A stretch of 64,000 nt of DNA from Vicia villosa (taxonomy: Eukaryota; Streptophyta; Magnoliopsida; Fabales; Fabaceae): positions 124,001-188,000 of the forward strand of contig NW_026706278.1 of NCBI RefSeq assembly GCF_029867415.1. The letters run 5' to 3'. Positions 34,162-44,710 of the stretch are shown in pieces. Every line of letters begins with the position of its first letter. Within the stretch, counting starts at the first letter, position 1. The position numbers and the translations under genes were made by a program. The notes beneath the pieces were generated by a model, which saw nothing but the letters and a program-made list of their open reading frames with translations, searched no databases and had not been told where the DNA came from.

Positions 34162-34687
34162 TTTAAGTTTCAGGAAGTTCTTATCTAGAAGTATTGGCAG
34201 AAGTCAGCTAGCTTCTATGATATATGCTGTGTCTGGAAACAAAAGAGTCGGCATTGGTTTTGAGGGTGAAACCCCATACAAACTTGAACCTGTTGATGAA
34301 ATGAAATTCACATACAAGCCATTGTATGATCAGTTCAAGTATGGCCACTCCCATGATATTAGGCACACTTCACATGCTCAAAGTTTTCACATAACACACA
34401 CCAAAAAGCATGTGACACAACCTAGGAAATATCATGAAACTCGCATTAAAAATTATCATGCTGTTCCTCCTATTGCTTACAATGTTAAACCCAAGTTCAA
34501 TCAGAACTTGAGAAAATCTAACAAGAAAGGACCCAAAAAGATGTGGGTACCTAAGGATAAGATTATTCCTATTGCAGATATCCTTGACTGCAAAAAGGAC
34601 AAAGCACAACATGTCATGGTACCTGGACTCTGGATGCTCACGACACATGACAGGAAGAAGGTCTATGTTCCAAGACCTGGTGCTTAA
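34162..34687 (+). pseudogene. Displaced Gag C-terminal segment overlapping pol
   Basis: The open frame contains ASMIYAVSGNKRVGIG, PYKLEPVDEMKFTYKPLYDQ, a His-rich stretch, KKGPKKMWVPKDKII and GLWMLTTHDRKKVYVPRPGA before the stop. The copy at 49 kb keeps this segment in frame with gag, so here it is cut off by the upstream insertion. Its last 176 nt (34512-34687) overlap the pol frame, which lies at +1. The same overlap exists in the two related copies. Confidence 0.75.
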
Positions 34688-37600
34688 GTCTGGAGGAGAA
34701 GTCAAGTTTGGAGGAGATCAGAAGGGCAAGATAATTGGCTCTGGAACTATAAAGTCTGGTAACTCTCCTTCCATTTCTAATGTACTTCTTGTAGAAGGAT
34801 TAACACATAACCTCTTATCTATCAGTCAATTGAGTGACAATGGTTATGATATAATCTTTAATCAAGAGTCTTGCAAGGCTGTAAATCAGAAGGATGGCTC
34901 AATCCTATTTACAGGCAAGAGGAAGAACAACATTTATAAGACAGATCTGCAAGATCTTATGAGTCAGAAGGTGACTTGTCTTATGTCTGTTTCTGAAGAG
35001 CAGTGGGTCTGGCACAGAAGATTAGGTCATGCTAGTTTGAGAAAGATTTCTCAGATTAACAAACTGAATCTTGTCAGAGGACTCCCTAATCTGAAATTCA
35101 AATCAGATGCTCTTTGTGAAGCATGTCAGAAGGGCAAGTTCTCCAAACCTGCATTCAAGCCCAAGAATGTTGTTTCTACCTCAAGGCCATTAGAACTCTT
35201 GCACATTGATCTGTTTGGCCCAGTCAAAACAGCATCTGTCAGAGGGAAGAAATATGGATTAGTCATCGTAGATGATTATAGCCGCTGGACATGGGTAAAA
35301 TTCTTGAAACACAAGGATGAGACTCATTCAGTGTTCTTTGATTTCTGCATTCAGATTCAATCTGAAAAAGAGTGTAAAATCATAAAGGTCAGAAGTGATC
35401 ATGGTGGTGAATTTGAGAACAGATCCTTTGAAGAATTCTTCAAAGAAAATGGTATTGCCCATGATTTCTCTTGTCCTAGAACTCCACAGCAAAATGGGGT
35501 TGTAGAACGAAAGAATAGGACTCTGCAAGAAATGGCCAGAACCATGATCAATGAAACCAATATGGCTAAGCATTTCTGGGCAGAAGCAATAAACACTGCA
35601 TGCTATATTCAGAATAGAATCTCTATCAGACCTATTCTAAATAAGACTCCCTATGAATTGTGGAAGAATAGAAAGCCCAACATTTCATATTTCCATCCTT
35701 TTGGATGTGTATGCTTTATTCTGAATACTAAAGATCATCTTGGTAAGTTTGATTCCAAAGCACAAAAATGTTTCCTTCTTGGATATTCTGAACGCTCAAA
35801 AGGCTACAGAGTATACAATACTGAAACATTGATTGTAGAAGAATCAATCAATATCAGGTTTGATGATAAGCTTGGTTCTGAAAAACCAAAGCAGTTTGAT
35901 AATTTTGCAGATTGTGATATTGATATATCAGAAGTTGTTGAGCCAAGAAGCAACGCATCTGAAGCAGAGCTTCTCAGAAGCAAAGAATCGGAAGATCAAG
36001 TATCAGCTTCTCTGGAGAATCTAAGCATTTCTGAAGAACCATCTGTCAGAAGATCATCCAGACTCATTTCTGGTCATTCAGAAGATGTCATTCTTGGAAA
36101 GAAGGATGATCCAATCAGAACAAGAGCATTCCTTAAGAACAATGCAGACTGTCAATTAGGTCTTGTATCTTTGATCGAGCCAACTTCTGTTGATCATGCT
36201 CTAGAAGATCCAGACTGGATAATTGCTATGCAAGAAGAACTGAATCAGTTTACAAGGAATGATGTTTGGGATCTTGTTCCTAGACCAGATGGATTCAATA
36301 TAATCGGTACAAAATGGGTCTTCAGAAACAAGCTCAGTGAGAAAGGTGAAGTGGTAAGGAACAAAGCCAGACTGGTGGCTCAGGGTTATAGTCAGCAAGA
36401 AGGGATTGACTATACAGAAACCTTTGCACCAGTGGCCAGGTTAGAATCTATTCGTCTATTAATTTCATTTGCCACTCAACATAATATCACTCTCTATCAG
36501 ATGGATGTTAAGAGTGCCTTCTTAAATGGTTATATAGATGAAGAAGTTTATGTCCATCAACCTCCTGGTTTTGAAGACTCTATGTCTCCTAATCATGTTT
36601 TTAAATTAAAGAAATCGTTATATGGATTGAAACAAGCTCCCAGAGCTTGGTATGAACGCTTAAGTTCTTTCCTTCTGGATAATGGTTTCACTAGAGGAAA
36701 AGTGGACACTACTCTCTTTTGTAAAACCTTTAAAAGGGATATTTTAATTTGTCAAATATATGTAGATGATATTATTTTTGGAACATCTAATGCTACACTT
36801 GGAAAGGAGTTTGCTGAGTCTATGCAGGCTGAGTTTGAAATGAGCATGATGGGAGAACTCAAGTATTTCCTTGGAATACAAATAAATCAAACATCAGAAG
36901 GAACGTATGTTCACCAAACCAAGTATGTGAAGGAACTTCTGAAGATGTTTAATCTTCTAGACTGCAAAGAAGCCAAAACTCCTATGCATCCAACATGCAT
37001 CCTAGGTAAGGATGAGGTAAGTAAGAAGGTAGATCAGAAGTTATACAGAGGTATGATTGGATCTCTTCTATATTTGACTGCTTCTAGACCTGACATTCTG
37101 TTCAGTGTTTGTTTGTGTGCTAGATTCCAATCAGATCCTAGAGAATCTCATTTAACTGCTGTTAAGAGAATTCTAAGGTATCTGAAAGGTACTACTAATG
37201 TTGGCTTAGTTTACAGAAAATCTAAAGAATACAACTTAGTAGGATTCTGCGACGCTGACTATGCTGGAGACAGAATTGAAAGAAAGAGTACTTCAGGAAG
37301 TTGTCAATTTCTTGGAAGTCATTTGATCTCCTGGTATAGCAAGAAGCAAGCAACTATTGCTCTATCAACAACAGAAGCAGAATATGTCGCTGCTGCTGGT
37401 TGCAGTACACAGATGCTCTGGATGAAGAGTCAGTTAGAAGATTATCAGATATATGAGAGTAACATTCCTATATTCTGTGATAATACTTCTGCTATATGTT
37501 TATCTAAGAATCCCATTCTTCACTCAAAAGCTAAACATATTGAGATCAAACATCATTTCATAAGGGACTATGTTCAGAAGGGTGTTATATCTTTAAACTT

Positions 37601-37706
37601 TGTTGATACAGACCATCAATGGGCTGATATCTTTACAAAACCCCTGGCTGAAGATAGGTTTAAGTTCATTCTGAAGAACATCAGTATGGATTTATGCCCA
37701 GAATGA
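34512..37706 (+). CDS. pol: Sirevirus Pol: protease, integrase, RT, RNase H
   Basis: The frame opens at 34512 after a TGA. The first ATG before the protease is at 34611 (MSWYLDSG). Counting from 34572, the aspartic protease WYLDSGCSRHMTG is at residues 16-28. The integrase zinc motif has WHRRLGHAS and CEACQKGK, and the DDE core shows IDLFGP, SDHGGEFEN and NGVVERKNRTL. RT has YQMDVKSAFLNG and YVDD at 730-733. RNase H has DADYAGDRIERKSTSG and STTEAEYVAA. The frame is uninterrupted to MDLCPE. Because gag lies in a different frame, expression should need a +1 shift, internal initiation or bypass within 34512-34687. All catalytic residues I can see are intact. Confidence 0.92.
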   Translation, partial: ENLTRKDPKRCGYLRIRLFLLQISLTAKRTKHNMSWYLDSGCSRHMTGRRSMFQDLVLKSGGEVKFGGDQKGKIIGSGTIKSGNSPSISNVLLVEGLTHNLLSISQLSDNGYDIIFNQESCKAVNQKDGSILFTGKRKNNIYKTDLQDLMSQKVTCLMSVSEEQWVWHRRLGHASLRKISQINKLNLVRGLPNLKFKSDALCEACQKGKFSKPAFKPKNVVSTSRPLELLHIDLFGPVKTASVRGKKYGLVIVDDYSRWTWVKFLKHKDETHSVFFDFCIQIQSEKECKIIKVRSDHGGEFENRSFEEFFKENGIAHDFSCPRTPQQNGVVERKNRTLQEMARTMINETNMAKHFWAEAINTACYIQNRISIRPILNKTPYELWKNRKPNISYFHPFGCVCFILNTKDHLGKFDSKAQKCFLLGYSERSKGYRVYNTETLIVEESINIRFDDKLGSEKPKQFDNFADCDIDISEVVEPRSNASEAELLRSKESEDQVSASLENLSISEEPSVRRSSRLISGHSEDVILGKKDDPIRTRAFLKNNADCQLGLVSLIEPTSVDHALEDPDWIIAMQEELNQFTRNDVWDLVPRPDGFNIIGTKWVFRNKLSEKGEVVRNKARLVAQGYSQQEGIDYTETFAPVARLESIRLLISFATQHNITLYQMDVKSAFLNGYIDEEVYVHQPPGFEDSMSPNHVFKLKKSLYGLKQAPRAWYERLSSFLLDNGFTRGKVDTTLFCKTFKRDILICQIYVDDIIFGTSNATLGKEFAESMQAEFEMSMMGELKYFLGIQINQTSEGTYVHQTKYVKELLKMFNLLDCKEAKTPMHPTCILGKDEVSKKVDQKLYRGMIGSLLYLTASRPDILFSVCLCARFQSDPRESHLTAVKRILRYLKGTTNVGLVYRKSKEYNLVGFCDADYAGDRIERKSTSGSCQFLGSHLISWYSKKQATIALSTTEAEYVAAAGCSTQMLWMKSQLEDYQIYESNIPIFCDNTSAICLSKNPILHSKAKHIEIKHHFIRDYVQKGVISLNFVDTDHQWADIFTKPLAEDRFKFILKNISMDLCPE

Positions 37707-38700
37707 GAAGATGAGAAGTTCTTATGTATGAGTATCTTCTGAAATGAAAATGGATTATTTTCTAATCAGAAGTTCTGATTGAAATCTTTTAGAAATTATG
37801 ATTCGGTTATTACTAACGTTTCATTGTCTAAGTTGATTCAGAACCTCTTTTAAAGCAAAACAGCTGTAACGTTTTATCTCGGGATGGTAAACCTGTCGTT
37901 ACTATTCATGGATAAGCGCGCGTGCAGTTGAAGGGACGCCGACCATAGGTAACTGTGCTAGTCATCTCATTTGTCTTTATTATCTCTCCTCACGTCACGT
38001 AACATTAAATGCTTTTCATCATTAACTCTATTTCAGTTTTCTTTTTATATTCTTCAAACGTTTCTTTTCCCTCTTATATCTCTCTCTCTCTCTTTGCATT
38101 CCTCATCAAGTTATTTCTCTCTCTCTTCCGTTTTCTTCTCTTGCTCAAACAAGTTTTTCTTTCTTTTAAAAATCCTAGCTCAAACCTAGCGTTCATCCTA
38201 AGCCTGTTGAAGATCTATGACTCAAAGGCGACAGATCTCTGCATATCTCGGGATGGCTCTCCTAATACCTCTCAAGTCAGAACTCTTCTTTGATGTTGTT
38301 ATCAACTTTCACCCAAAGACAGAAGACTTTCTTGAGTTATGGGAAGAGGTTAAGAATGATATTCTTAACTTCTATGTTAAGGGAAAGCCCCGTTTGCAAC
38401 ATTAGCTCTCTGTCTGTGAACTGTCCCTCTCTTCCTCTTTGGTCTCTTGGATCTCTCCTACAGTGGAGGTTCTAGTCTGGAAGACAAGAGTCCACAGGGA
38501 TTCTTGATGGGTTGACACAGAGTGTGTCTTGCTAGGGTGCTGTTTTTAATTTTTGTAGTCATTTCCTCTTGGGATGACTTTTTATGTATTTGCTAGGAAT
38601 GTTTCTCATCTTGTTAAACATAGGAACCTTTTGTAATATCTTTTGATTATCAATGAAAACTTTCTTTGTTTTACATTCCAGTGATTTTATTTGTCATTTT
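37707..38700 (+). other. Gene-like unit between pol and the 3' UTR
   Basis: A CT-rich leader (38030-38180) precedes an ATG at 38217 and a 62-codon frame (MTQRRQISAYLGM, FLELWEEVKNDILNFYVKGK). After it comes a 3' UTR-like stretch ending TTATCAATGAAAAC near 38655. Other copies carry a large envelope-like ORF2 in this position, and nothing of it is recognisable here. I read this as a replaced or almost entirely lost ORF2. The short protein has no known domain. Confidence 0.4.
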
Positions 38701-38740
38701 ATTCATCTGAATCTTTTGAAATATTCTTTTTGATGATATG

Positions 38741-38757
38741 ACAAAAAGGGGGAGAAG
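38741..38757 (+). promoter_or_regulatory. Internal polypurine tract
   Basis: ACAAAAAGGGGGAGAAG follows TGATGATATG, about 1.06 kb before the 3' LTR. Equivalents lie at 26634 and, inverted, near 44525-44545. Confidence 0.7.
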
Positions 38758-39240
38758 ATAAATGATAAATGATTTGATTAATCTATCAGTTGCTGGGTAA
38801 AGCTCCCACACATTTTCTAACAAGAACTGCAAGTTCTATATGGTTTAAGTGTTTTGCAGGTATAAAGAAGTGAAGAGAATCTTCAGAGCAAACACAAGAA
38901 GCAAAACCATGGAAACTGAAGCAAGCTGAGTGCTGTCAAGCTTCAGATATCAGAAGCAAGAAAGAAGAATGAATCAGAAGCACTGATAATAGAATTTGAT
39001 CCATATTTGTCTATTTGTTCTGACAAAATTCTATTTGCTCTGATACATTATTTTAGCCTATATGGCTCTGATACCTATAATGTGTTCAAATATACATTTT
39101 ATGTTCTGACTCGTTCATGCTGACTTTTGTCGTTTAGTTTTTGTTCTGTAACATTTCAGGATGTAGAGATGCTCTGATGATGCTCTGGTACATTCAACAA
39201 TGTTCTGATACAAATCTAGCATGAAGTAAGGTTGGTAGAA

Positions 39241-39570
39241 ATTCAAGCTCTGAAGCTATCCGAGGGAAGTAGAAATCAGAAGCTGTGAATGTTCTAAAGA
39301 TCCAGAAAACTCAAGTTCTGAAGCTGTCCTAAATGGAAGCAGAAATCAGAAGCTGTGAATGTTCAGAAGATCAAAGAAATTCAAGCTCTGAAGCTGTCCT
39401 AGATGGAAGCAGAAATCAGAAGCTGTGAATGTTCAGAAGATCAAAGAAATTCAAGTTCTGAAGCTGTCCTAGATGGAAGCAGGAATCAGAAGCTGTGAGT
39501 GTTCTAGGAATCTAAAGAAATTCTAGTTCTGAAGCTGTCCAATGGAAGCAGAAGTCAGAAACTATGAATT
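39241..39570 (+). repeat. Tandem repeat of about 70 bp, 4.7 copies
   Basis: Units start at 39241, 39310, 39379, 39449 and 39520. The consensus includes ATTCAAGTTCTGAAGCTGTC and GAAGCAGAAATCAGAAGCTG. It lies in the 3' UTR. The minus-strand relative at 44 kb has only about one copy, so the array expanded within the family. Confidence 0.9.
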
Positions 39571-39650
39571 CTCCAAACACAGAAGCTTATATGATCGTCT
39601 CTACCGAAATAATCAGGGAAGTCTTTTATTAAAGTTCTTCGAGTATTTAT

Positions 39651-39816
39651 TTCAGGGGGAGATTATTTATCTCAGGGGGAGATTGTTAATCTCAGGGGGA
39701 GACATATTCATATGCTTATGCTATAGCTGTGTAATTTGTCTTTTGCCGTCTGTTCTTTCTGATCGCAAATTCATATCATTTATATATGTTTTTGTCATCA
39801 TAAAAAAGGGGGAGAT
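39651..39816 (+). promoter_or_regulatory. Three PPT-like repeats plus the 3' PPT
   Basis: YTCAGGGGGAGA occurs at 39651, 39671 and 39691, at 20-bp spacing. The terminal PPT AAAAAAGGGGGAGAT (39802-39816) directly precedes the 3' LTR. Multiple PPTs are a known Sirevirus trait. Confidence 0.85.
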
Positions 39817-41026
39817 TGTTAGAACAAGATTTGTTCTGATCAATTATCTTAGTTTTGATGATAACAATAATATGAATTTTGCTTAAGATTATATGGTACT
39901 CTAATCCAATGCAATTTCCTTTTCAGGAAATATATAAAGAGTACGCATAATTCAGCGCTCAGAAGCTTTGTCTCAAATGGTTCAGCATGCAACATCAGAA
40001 CATGGTCTGGCAAGACATCAGAAGATGGTCGAAGCAGAATCAGAACATGGGTCTATGGAAGCATCAGAAGAACAAGAGAACAGAAGCACTGAAGTTCTGA
40101 TGGTATCACGCTCAGAAGCACTTCAAGGTCAGAAGATCAGAAGATGCTTTGCACCAAGCTGTTTGACTCTGATGATATTCAAACGTTGTATTCATAAACA
40201 TCAGATCAGAAGGAAGTACAAGTGGCAAGCTACGCTGACTGACAAAAGGAACGTTAAAAGCTATTAAAGGCTACGTCAGTAGACACAGCGTGAACAAGGC
40301 TCGAGGTAGTTGACAAAAGCGTATAACATTAAATGCGATGCTGTACGGAACACGCAAAGCATTAAATGCACTCAACGGTCATCTTCTCCAACGCCTATAA
40401 ATATGAAGTTCTGATGAGAAGCAAGGTTAACGATCCTGAACAAAACAACGCCTATTAACTTGCTGAAACTCTGTTCAAACTCAAAGCTCAGAATCTTCAT
40501 CTTCATCAAAGCTCACTACATTGCTGTTGTAATATATTAGTGAGATTAAGCTTAAACGTTAAGAGAAATATCACAGTTTGTGATTATAGCTTTTAAGAAG
40601 CAATTGTAATACTCTTAGAATTGATTACATTAAGTTGTAAGGAACTAGAGTGATCGTGTGGATCAGAATACTCTAGGAAGTCTTAGAGGTTATCTAAGCA
40701 GGTTGTAACTAGAGTGATCGTGTGGATCAGTATACTCTAGAAAAGTCTTAGAGGGTATCTAAGCAGTTGTTCCTGGAGTGATCAGTGTGTGATCAGAAGA
40801 CTCTGGAAGACTTAGTTGCTGACTAAGTGGAGAACCATTGTAATCCGTGCGATTAGTGGATTAAATCCTCTGTTGAGGTAAATCATCTCTGCGGGGGTGG
40901 ACTGGAGTAGTTTAGTTAACAACGAACCAGGATAAAAATAACTGTGCAATTTATTTTTATCTGTCAAGTTTTTAAAGCTACACTTATTCAACCCCCCCCC
41001 CTTTCTAAGTGTTTTTCTATCCTTCA
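39817..41026 (+). mobile_element. 3' LTR of the recent Sirevirus
   Basis: It is almost identical to the 5' LTR at 31473-32680 (1210 versus 1208 bp) and is followed by the target copy GACCC. Confidence 0.96.
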
Positions 41027-41031
41027 GACCC

Positions 41032-41656
41032 TACCTCTGTTTATATTATTATTGTTGTATATATTGTCATTATATACTTTTTGTGTGAATACTTGTTATA
41101 TTTTATGGGTTGTATTGTGAAAGGGTTTGATTCCCCCTTGTGGTGAGATAAATCCTACCCATATTTGAGTGCACTTATGATAGGAGATGGTAAATACATG
41201 TTGATCTCTAGGGAGTAATCCCAAAGAAGTCAATTTAAGATCCATCGCTCAGTGGAGGCCTCATTGAAAGTAATATTTGTTGACCAAGTAATTGGAAAAG
41301 CATCATTACGTTCAACCTGAGAGCTGTAGAAGCTGGATACCTAGAAACACCTTAACCAATATTTGCCCTTAGGAATTAGTGTGGAAAGTGTATTTGTATT
41401 CAATTCCATAATGGTTATTTCACGATACTACACTCAGATGAGGATCTCTTGGAATATTATTCAAACAAGCAAGTAAATTGTGACATTTATAATTTCCAAG
41501 TTGAACTGCTTAAGTCTGGGAACTTTTTAGAACCTTATTCTTCATGTACAAAGCAACCATAGTACACACCTTTGGGATGGGTAGACCTTTGGCTCCATGC
41601 TCATGACGAAGAACCCCTAAACCCTATGTTTTTACTATGTTTGCATCCATGCATCT
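41032..41656 (+). mobile_element. Leader of the split Ogre-like element
   Basis: This continues the Ogre-like leader from 31467 across the Sirevirus insertion. It is non-coding and precedes ORF1. Confidence 0.6.
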
Positions 41657-42648
41657 ATGCATTTTATACCAAAGATATCTTTCAAGGAATTAAAAGAAAC
41701 CATTTTTGTAAACCTTATAGGAATGGAACTTGAAAGAAGAAAAACCAAGAAGTATACTTTCAAGAGTTTAAAGGTAGAGGAATTAAGAAAGCTAGGATCC
41801 TTGATTTTTGACCAAGACAAGTTCTGTGACAAGTATGGAAGGCTGTTGTATCTCCTCAGAACAAATATGAAGGAAGGGATTCTCTTCATGTTGATTTAGT
41901 TCTATGATCCCTTATATCATTGCTTTAACTTCCTTGATTATTAACCATTGCCAAACTTGGAAGAATATTCAAGTATCCTAAGGTTGCCCATAACTGGAAG
42001 GATTCCCTTTATTGGTTTGGAAGGAGATCCCAAGTCTCATGACATTGCAAAATTAACCCGCCTAAGGAAGGATGAGATTGAGAAGAATATGGATACCAAG
42101 GGAGGATTACCTAGACTACCTACTCAGTTTTTGAAAAAGAAATCTCTATCTTTTTCAAAGGAAGAAAAGGTAGTGGACTTTGAAGTTGTCTTTGCCCTTC
42201 TTGTATATGGATTGTTCTTGTTCCCAAATATTAACAACTTTTTTGATATGAATGCAATTAAGATCCTCATGAAAGGAAACCCTATTCCTACCTGGCTAGG
42301 GGACACTTACTACTCCATCAATTTGAGGAATTAATATGGAAAGGGAATGACTACTTGTTGTACTCCTTTGTTATACAGGTGGTATATCTCTCATTTTCCA
42401 AATACCAGTGATTTTTAGGATCTCAAAGAAGGACAAAGATGGTCATAGAAGATTATGACTCTTAGCAACACTGACATTTCTTGGACCCACAACCACTTTG
42501 TATGCTAAAGACTTTGAATTGCTGTGGTGATTTCCCAAATGTGCGCCTTTGTACAAAGGGAGGAATCAGTTATAGCCCCGTGTTAGCTTGTCGTCAATTT
42601 GGGTTTCCTATGGACAAAAAGCCAAGGAATATTTTGTTGGATGGTTTC
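41657..42648 (+). pseudogene. Ogre-type ORF1 (plant mobile-domain-like), interrupted
   Basis: Ogre elements carry an extra ORF of unknown function upstream of gag. One frame here reads FKELKETIFV, FDQDKFCDKYGRLLYLL, FYDPLYHCFNFLDY, PNLEEYSSILRLPITGRIPF, then FALLVYGLFLFPNINNFFDM, IPTWLGDTYYSIN and CCTPLLYRWYISHF, in the order I know from legume Ogre ORF1 proteins. In-frame stops interrupt it after MLI, after FLDY and after NLRN, with further ones near the end. It is cut at 42648 by the LTR of a minus-strand copia element. Confidence 0.7.
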
Positions 42649-43775
42649 TGAAGGATAGAAAAACACTTAGAAAGGGGGGGGGGGGGTTGAATAAGTGTGT
42701 CTTTAAAAACTCTTAAGATAAAAACAATGAACCCAATTATTTTTATCTTGGTTCGTTGTTAACGAAACTAGTCCAGTCCACCCCCTAAGAGTGATTTACC
42801 TCAACTGAGGATTTAATCCACTAATCAATCTTGATTACAATGGTTTTCCACTTAGATACCCTCTAAGTCTTCTAGAGTATACTGATAACAACTTGGTCAC
42901 TCTAGGAAATCACCACTTAGAAATTTCTAAGTCTTCTAGAGTCTACTGATCTCACTGATCACTCTAGGAACCTTTTACAATCAATGTAAAATATATGTTA
43001 CAAGAGTATTAATTTGCTTCTTAGAAAGCTATAATCACAATTGTGAGATTTCTCTTAAGTTCTAAGCTTAACACTCACTAAATATTACAATAGTTGTGAG
43101 GCTGAAGATGAAGTTCGTGAGCTTTGAGTTTGACAGCGTTTCTGTATAATGCACAAGTGTTGTGTTGAGCTTCACATTAGAACTTATATATATAGGCGTT
43201 TGAGAAGATGACCGTTGGGAGCATTTAATGCGTTGCGTGTATAGTATAGCTCTGCATTTAATGTTTCACACTTTTATCAACTACTCCGAGCCATGCTTTT
43301 GCTGCTTTTACTGACTTTGCCTTTTGTAGCTTCTAACGTTCCTTTTGTCAGTCAGAGTAGCCTGTCATATTGTACTTGCTTCTGATCTCAGATTTGTGAA
43401 TAAAACATTTGAATAATCAGAGTCATTCAGCTTGGTGCAGAGCATCTTCTTGTCTGCAGACCTTGAAGTGCTTGAGTGTGATACCATAAGAACTTCAGTG
43501 CTTCCGCTTTTGATCTCATGTTCTTATGATGCTTCATAGACCCTGTTTTGATTCTGCTTGACCATCTTCTGATGTCTTGCGAGAGCATGTTCAGATGTTG
43601 CAATCTTGAACCTTCTGAGTCAGTGCTTCTGAGCGCTGAATTGTGCATACTTTTTATGTATTTTCTGAAATGGAAAATGCAAAAGGATTAGAGTACCACA
43701 TAGTCTTATACAAAATTCATATACATTGTTATCATCAAAACAAGAATATTGATCAGAACAAATCTTGTTCTAACA
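42649..43775 (-). mobile_element. 3' LTR of a minus-strand Sirevirus
   Basis: On the minus strand it runs TGTTAGAACAAG (43775) to CTATCCTTCA (42649), 1127 bp, with two recognisable palindrome units. The bases at 42644-42648 are GTTTC, the expected target copy. It closes an element whose ORF2 lies at 44711-46749 and whose gag-pol most likely lies at 53190-56210. The C-run near its end is a G-run on the plus strand (42678-42690). Confidence 0.9.
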
Positions 43776-44710
43776 ATCTCCCTATTTTTTATGATGACAA
43801 AAACATATATAATTGATATGAATTTGCAATCAGAATATCAGATGACAAAAGACAATTACACAGATATAGCATAAGCATATAATCAGAGTATGTGAATATG
43901 TCTCCCCCTGAGATTAACAATCTCCTCCTGAAATGAATACTAGAAGAATTTATAAATAAAAGACTTTCCTGAGTATTTTCCATTTCGGTAGAGACATTCA
44001 CTTTGCCTTTAACTTCAGAACATTTAGAGCTTATGCTTCTTGCTTCCATAGGACAACTTCTGAGCTTTGAATTTATTCTAGAATCATAGAATGCTTGATT
44101 GTATCAGAACATTCTTGAATGTATCAGAGGATCATCAGAGCATCTTTACATCCTGAAATGTTTCAGAGCATGCTAGGCGAAAATAATCATATCATGAATG
44201 GATCAGAACACTCTTTTAAGAAAGAACATGTATCAGAGTAATTAAGAGAAGAAAAATTATCAGGGCATATTCTTCAAAGAGAATATTAGAACATTCTTCT
44301 TGCTTCTGATCTTGAAGCTTCACAGCACTAAGCTTGCTTCAATTTTTCCAAGACATGCTTCTTTATAGAATTGCTTTTCCCCATGTATTTGCTTCTCATG
44401 TTGAGCTTTTTCAGAATATCTTCAATCCTGCAAAAATCTCAAAGACATAGAACTTGCAAATAATGTTAGAAATGTTGAGACTTGATCCCAACAACTGATA
44501 TAATAAACCAAATCAGTTATCATGTTTCTCCCCCTTTTTGTCATAACATCAAAAAGTATTAAAAGATTCAGATGATAAAAGACACATAAAGTGAAGAAGA
44601 TAATATTTCATTGATTAACAAAATATATCAGAAGTACAAGAGGGATAGAAGCAGATGCAAGAAACAGATGCATACAACAAGAAAACATCTAAGATCAAGA
44701 CACACTATGA
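43776..44710 (-). other. PPT and 3' UTR of the minus-strand Sirevirus
   Basis: Minus-strand order: an internal PPT (inverse of TTTCTCCCCCTTTTTGTCAT at 44524-44543), about one copy of the 70-bp repeat unit, PPT-like CTCAGGGGGAGA (43900-43935), and a terminal PPT with one substitution (AAAAAATAGGGAGAT, 43776-43790). The layout matches the 38.7-39.8 kb region. Confidence 0.8.

Larger units (their letters stand above)
31473..41026 (+). mobile_element. Nearly intact Sirevirus-like Ty1-copia element, TSD GACCC
   Basis: This 9554-bp element has two LTRs of about 1.21 kb, PBS, gag, pol, a 3' gene-like region, internal and terminal PPTs, and is flanked by GACCC at 31468-31472 and 41027-41031. By eye the LTRs differ only by a T/C change (31881-like position in GTGGTAAG versus GTGGCAAG), a T-run length, and the C-run near the end, so insertion is recent. 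It interrupts the leader of an Ogre-like element just downstream of that element's PBS. Confidence 0.96.
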
